NCBI GenBank assembly: GCA_022578605.1
Contig: MU394061.1
Coordinates: 310,001-374,000 of the forward strand
Source of the DNA: Camillea tinctor
Taxonomy: Eukaryota > Ascomycota > Sordariomycetes > Xylariales > Xylariaceae
Direction of reading: 5' to 3'
Length of the DNA: 64,000 bases
Part shown: in pieces, positions 60,501-64,000 of the stretch
Position numbering within the stretch: position 1 is the stretch's first letter
Layout: each line of letters begins with the position of its first letter
Made by a program: the position numbers and the translations under genes
Notes under the pieces: model-generated
Told to the model about the DNA's origin: nothing
The model's database searches: none
What the model saw: the letters and a program-made list of their open reading frames with translations, nothing else

Positions 60501-61616
60501 GAGTTGAAGTATACATGTACCCACATTTACACAAGTGATTGATGCATCAATTAATATTGTGGTTTGGTTATTGTTGCACAAGGCTTTTTTGGAGTTAGGG
60601 CAAGGCAAGGCATCATTTCATGTGAAGTAGAAATGGAATTAGTTGATTTTTTTTTAACGCTTATTAGCCTGACCTAATTGTAATTTTTCCTGAAGTCTAT
60701 TCGTTCAGCGGCCAATCCGGAGATATGGCCATGCCATGCCCATTTGGGCGCAAACGCAGGAAAGGAGGTTAAAAACAAAAACGAGAAGAAAAAAAAAGAA
60801 CACAACTCTACTTTGCCAAATATGCTCAAATCTCCCTAGGAAGGTACATTTAGGAAAGTACCTACCTTGAGACAAACAATTCGTGTGTGCATCGCGTCAT
60901 CTGAAGTGGACAATACATCCAAGTACCTATGTACCTTAGTATTCTTTAATTGATTATTGATATTTGATTACTACTGTATACTTGTATACTCATATCCATA
61001 ACAACACACAATTAGTTACTTATAATATGTATATACATTGATACTAGATCCCAGCATACCCCCAGCAATATGAGAAGTTACTGTTTATTATCATTTTTCT
61101 TTTCTCTCTCTTTTAACTTGGTATACTTACCTCTCTCTTTATAGATACTACTCGTCAGATGATACAATGAAACATGGGGGTCTAAGAAAAAAAACAATAG
61201 TGACAATCTTAATGAATATGCTAATTACCACTTTACAGATATGGTTGACGTGGTATGATAAAACGCGGTACACAAGTAGCAGAAGGAGGGTTAATTTTTT
61301 TTTTCCTCAAGTGTGTTCCACCCGTCATAGAGATTGGGCCAATCAGGTTAAGCAAATGATTTCTCTTGGTCTCCCTTAAGTTGACAAGATTATTGAACTT
61401 CCTCCACCCCTGCCTGGGTTCCTTTTGGGTCAGACACAGGTTGATTGAAAATTGCTTACTTTTTTTTTGCCGGTTGGTCATTGTCATTCTCTCAATCTAT
61501 TATTGACTCTTTTTTTTTGATTTCCCCCCTCCAATACTCGTCCCACCCACATTACATGAAATACCTACACATACAGGACAGGACATTACATACTACATAC
61601 CTACATACTACGTAGC

Positions 61617-61648
61617 TACATACATACATACATACATACATACATACT
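61617..61648 (+). repeat. (ACAT)n microsatellite
   Basis: About seven ACAT tetranucleotides, followed by CA-rich sequence to about 61685. Confidence 0.85.
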
Positions 61649-62908
61649 ACACACATGCACACACACACACATACACACACATACAAGCCCACTTCTTCTC
61701 CATCGACTTTTCCTCCTCTTCCCTTATCCAGACCTTGTGAAGCTGGTCATTCCCCATTAACAACTTGATATCACCACATCAGATTGACTTCACCTCAACC
61801 ATCACCGCGCTACCACCACCATCATCACCAGATCCAACACGGTCTTTTTATTGTTGACGGTAATTTACCCAACTAGTTCCCTTACCCTTCCCCCCCCTCC
61901 AAAACATTACCCGCTATCTTCCGTAAACTTGATTTCTACGCGTTTTGACTTACTCCCTCCTGTCACATTACCTTTCCGACCGTGGAATTCCATACCCCAG
62001 TCTTTCCATCTTGGAATTTAGATCTGGCTAACGTTGGAAGCTGACGAATTTGTCACCTTTAGACCATTACCACCACCATCACCACCGCCACCTTGAACTC
62101 AGCATTTGACTTTGTCATTGGCATCAGCATCAGCACCAACAACCATTACAATTGCAGTGCACTGCTGTTTTGGGATATTTTCCCCATCCTGGTTCTCAAT
62201 TCACCTGAGACTACCCCTACTACTCAAAGCATCACTGCTACTATTATTTCTCCTACTTTCTATCTCGAAGCATGTGTGCTCGGTACTCAAGACTCATATC
62301 AACTTAGTTCCGCCCTGCACTCTTTTTTTTTCTTCCCTTCTCTTTCTTTCCCTTTTCCCTATTTTTTTCGTCTTTCCTTTTTGGCATTGCCCATACTTTG
62401 GGTTTTGGCCTTACTAGTATAGTAAGTCAAGCTATACCATACCCCTCCCTAGGTTTATGCCTCTTGCTTTCAACTCGTCCTCCAATAGTCCCTCAGTTCT
62501 TAACCCCCCCCCTAAACCTTAGAGGGTTTCTTTTCTACCTTGAGTTATCTGGTGGGTCCTCGAGAAGAACAAGACCCCGCTTTTCTCATACAACAATTGA
62601 ATACTTTCCACACTTTGAGCAACTTGAGTCCTTCTTAGCCATCTCACATCACATACGGGAATACGCCAACCAGACCAACCAGACTTGGCTAAAAACAACC
62701 GAGGAGTATTCATAAACAACCGCACCATCACAAGAAACATAACGCATTGCCCATATCGCCTGTGACTTGTGTTCCCCTCCAACTAACAATTAATGCTTTA
62801 GCTCGGTACTCCGCGTATCAATTTACTCTTTGTCGCCACACACGAATATCTGAGGTGGACATTATCAATTGATGAGTTCTACAAATCATCTTTTTAGTAA
62901 GTCTAGGT

Positions 62909-62954
62909 ATTTTTATTTTTATTTTTATTCCTTTTTTTATTTTTTTTATTTTTC
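62909..62954 (+). repeat. (ATTTTT)n repeat
   Basis: Four ATTTTT units followed by imperfect T-rich copies, in the pyrimidine-rich block upstream of the last gene. Confidence 0.6.
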
Positions 62955-63420
62955 ACTTTTATTGCCAGCCTCTCGAACTTGACATACGCCGCCCCACTTC
63001 TAAGAGCATATTTCACTTATCTCCGTCTCTCCATTAAACTCGGCTCTCTTAAGACACTTTATTAACCTCAACATATTTTTTTCTTCTTCTAGGTGGTCAC
63101 CATTAAAAAAAAATCACTATAGTTGATTCACTCTTCTACGTTTCGCAACTACGTCACCCTGACATCCTACCTTGTTTCTGACTGCTAGATCTCTTTTCTT
63201 CCTACCCACCCCTGCAAGTCTCACGACATCTTTTCTTATAGACTTGTTCTCGTGATAGTGGGTTTCCACACGTCAGATATATAGCCAATCCTCTTTGAGC
63301 CTATAGCCCTCGTCGCTGCTGCGTCTTTTCTTCTCGCGACAGCATAGCTGCGCGCACAATACCGGCAAACTGGATTCCTCAACCGACAACAAGACCATCG
63401 ACACTGGTCCATCAACTAAG

Positions 63421-63503
63421 ATGGATGACAGTGTGGACTCCAACCAGCAGAAGCTATCGCCAGTCAATGGTGACAAGCGTGATACTGAACCGCCTGTACC
63501 AAG
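63421..63503 (+). CDS. First exon of a gene that runs off the window
   Basis: An ATG at 63421 follows a long pyrimidine-rich leader. It opens a hydrophilic 27-codon stretch (rich in Asp, Ser, Pro and Lys) that ends at a strong GTATGT donor at 63504, in phase 2. No acceptor with a continuing frame is evident before 64000, so the rest lies beyond the window or after a long intron. The family cannot be recognised from so short a piece. Confidence 0.5.
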
Positions 63504-64000
63504 GTATGTGGACTTTTTCTTTGCTTTTCTTTTTTTGTCTTGTTTCTTGCGTTGCTTACTTTTTTTTCTTATTCTTGATTCCTGGCTTTTCATTTTCATT
63601 ACCCCCTTCGTGGTTTCTCATTCCTATACCACATGGTTTTATGCTCCGTTGTTCCCCAGACTGTGCATGCATGCATGGTACATTATACACATCCTTCAGC
63701 ATCTTGATCTTGGTTCATCCTCCCTCCACGGCATCGCGGTCTCCCCTGTGGAGCCTTTTTGTGCCCATTTCGGATTTCAGAGCGCACTTTGATTCCATCG
63801 TGCTATCTCTTCTTTCTATGACAAACAAATCCGGCAAGGGTTAACCACAACATCTTTACATTGATGCAAGACCCAACTGGCCGTCCATCATTCGAACCTG
63901 CACCTCCCTTCTTTTCATTATCTTAGGACTAGCTCTTCATTATTTCCTAGCGAGTTTTGGTCCTCTTCCCTGAACCCACTTCCCTCCCCAAAACATATGC
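63504..64000 (+). other. Probable intron and unknown sequence at the right edge
   Basis: T-rich sequence starting with a GTATGT donor. Frames here have intron-like composition. A second exon may begin near the edge, but no acceptor can be chosen. Confidence 0.35.

Larger units (their letters stand above)
51671..63420. other. Long gene-poor stretch with microsatellites
   Basis: About 11.7 kb without a well-supported gene. It contains repeat Y copy 3, several microsatellites, CCTAGGT motifs (52654, 56897, 57947), AT-rich decayed sequence and, from 61.7 kb, a pyrimidine-rich block that is probably the leader of the gene at 63421. Two plus-strand frames (55385-55705 and 55820-56017) are the best coding candidates and are listed separately. 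Confidence 0.45.

Noticed and set aside
62093..62715. Overlapping Ser/Phe/Leu-rich frames before the last gene
   Set aside because: Pyrimidine-rich leader DNA gives such hydrophobic frames in all phases; no domain or clear start context.
1..64000. CRISPR arrays, bacterial operons or integrated bacterial elements
   Set aside because: No spaced direct repeats are seen, and spliced eukaryotic genes run throughout.

Overview
The window is nuclear DNA of a filamentous ascomycete (Pezizomycotina, most likely Sordariomycetes). The signs are short introns of about 50-150 nt with GTAAGT/GTATGT donors, CTAAC-like branch points and AG acceptors, a fungal NOD-like receptor (NLR), an AflR-type Zn2Cys6 regulator, a SEN54 homologue and a tRNA-Leu with an intron. 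No tools were run. Every exon model was built by hand from splice signals, reading-frame continuity and remembered family patterns.

Layout. (1) 1-7.5 kb: one large minus-strand NLR-like gene of ten exons and about 2,150 aa. Its order is alpha/beta-hydrolase-like domain, NACHT-like domain, long ankyrin array, SPRY domain, acidic tail. Its 3' end sits in dispersed repeats that recur at 38.2-39.8 kb and 54.5 kb. (2) 7.5-11.5 kb: sparse, with a tiny candidate gene behind a TATA box, a short interstitial telomere-like repeat and an acidic hypothetical protein. (3) 11.5-26.6 kb: a conserved housekeeping block with a PAF-acetylhydrolase-like protein, a GNAT acetyltransferase interrupted by a TAG codon, DNA polymerase delta subunit 4, a queuosine-salvage protein, SUMO-activating enzyme UBA2, a FabG-like SDR and an LCB3-type sphingoid-base-phosphate phosphatase. 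(4) 26.6-41.4 kb: a gene-poor, AT-rich stretch with an AflR-like regulator, a phenolic-acid-decarboxylase-like gene, repeat relics and one decayed coding remnant. (5) 41.4-51.7 kb: a second conserved block with a PPIL3-type cyclophilin, an arrestin-like protein, tRNA-Leu(UAG) and SEN54. (6) 51.7-63.4 kb: another gene-poor stretch with microsatellites, a third copy of one dispersed repeat and weak ORFs. At 63.4 kb the first exon of a further gene begins and runs off the window.

The genes do not form one pathway. The housekeeping genes cover replication, SUMOylation, tRNA modification and splicing, lipid and sphingolipid metabolism, and trafficking. The most unusual locus is the NLR: the nucleophile position of its hydrolase-like domain, its Walker A lysine and its Walker B acidic residues all look substituted, while the gene keeps a continuous 2.1-kilocodon frame across nine introns. 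That suggests a non-catalytic receptor rather than a dead gene.
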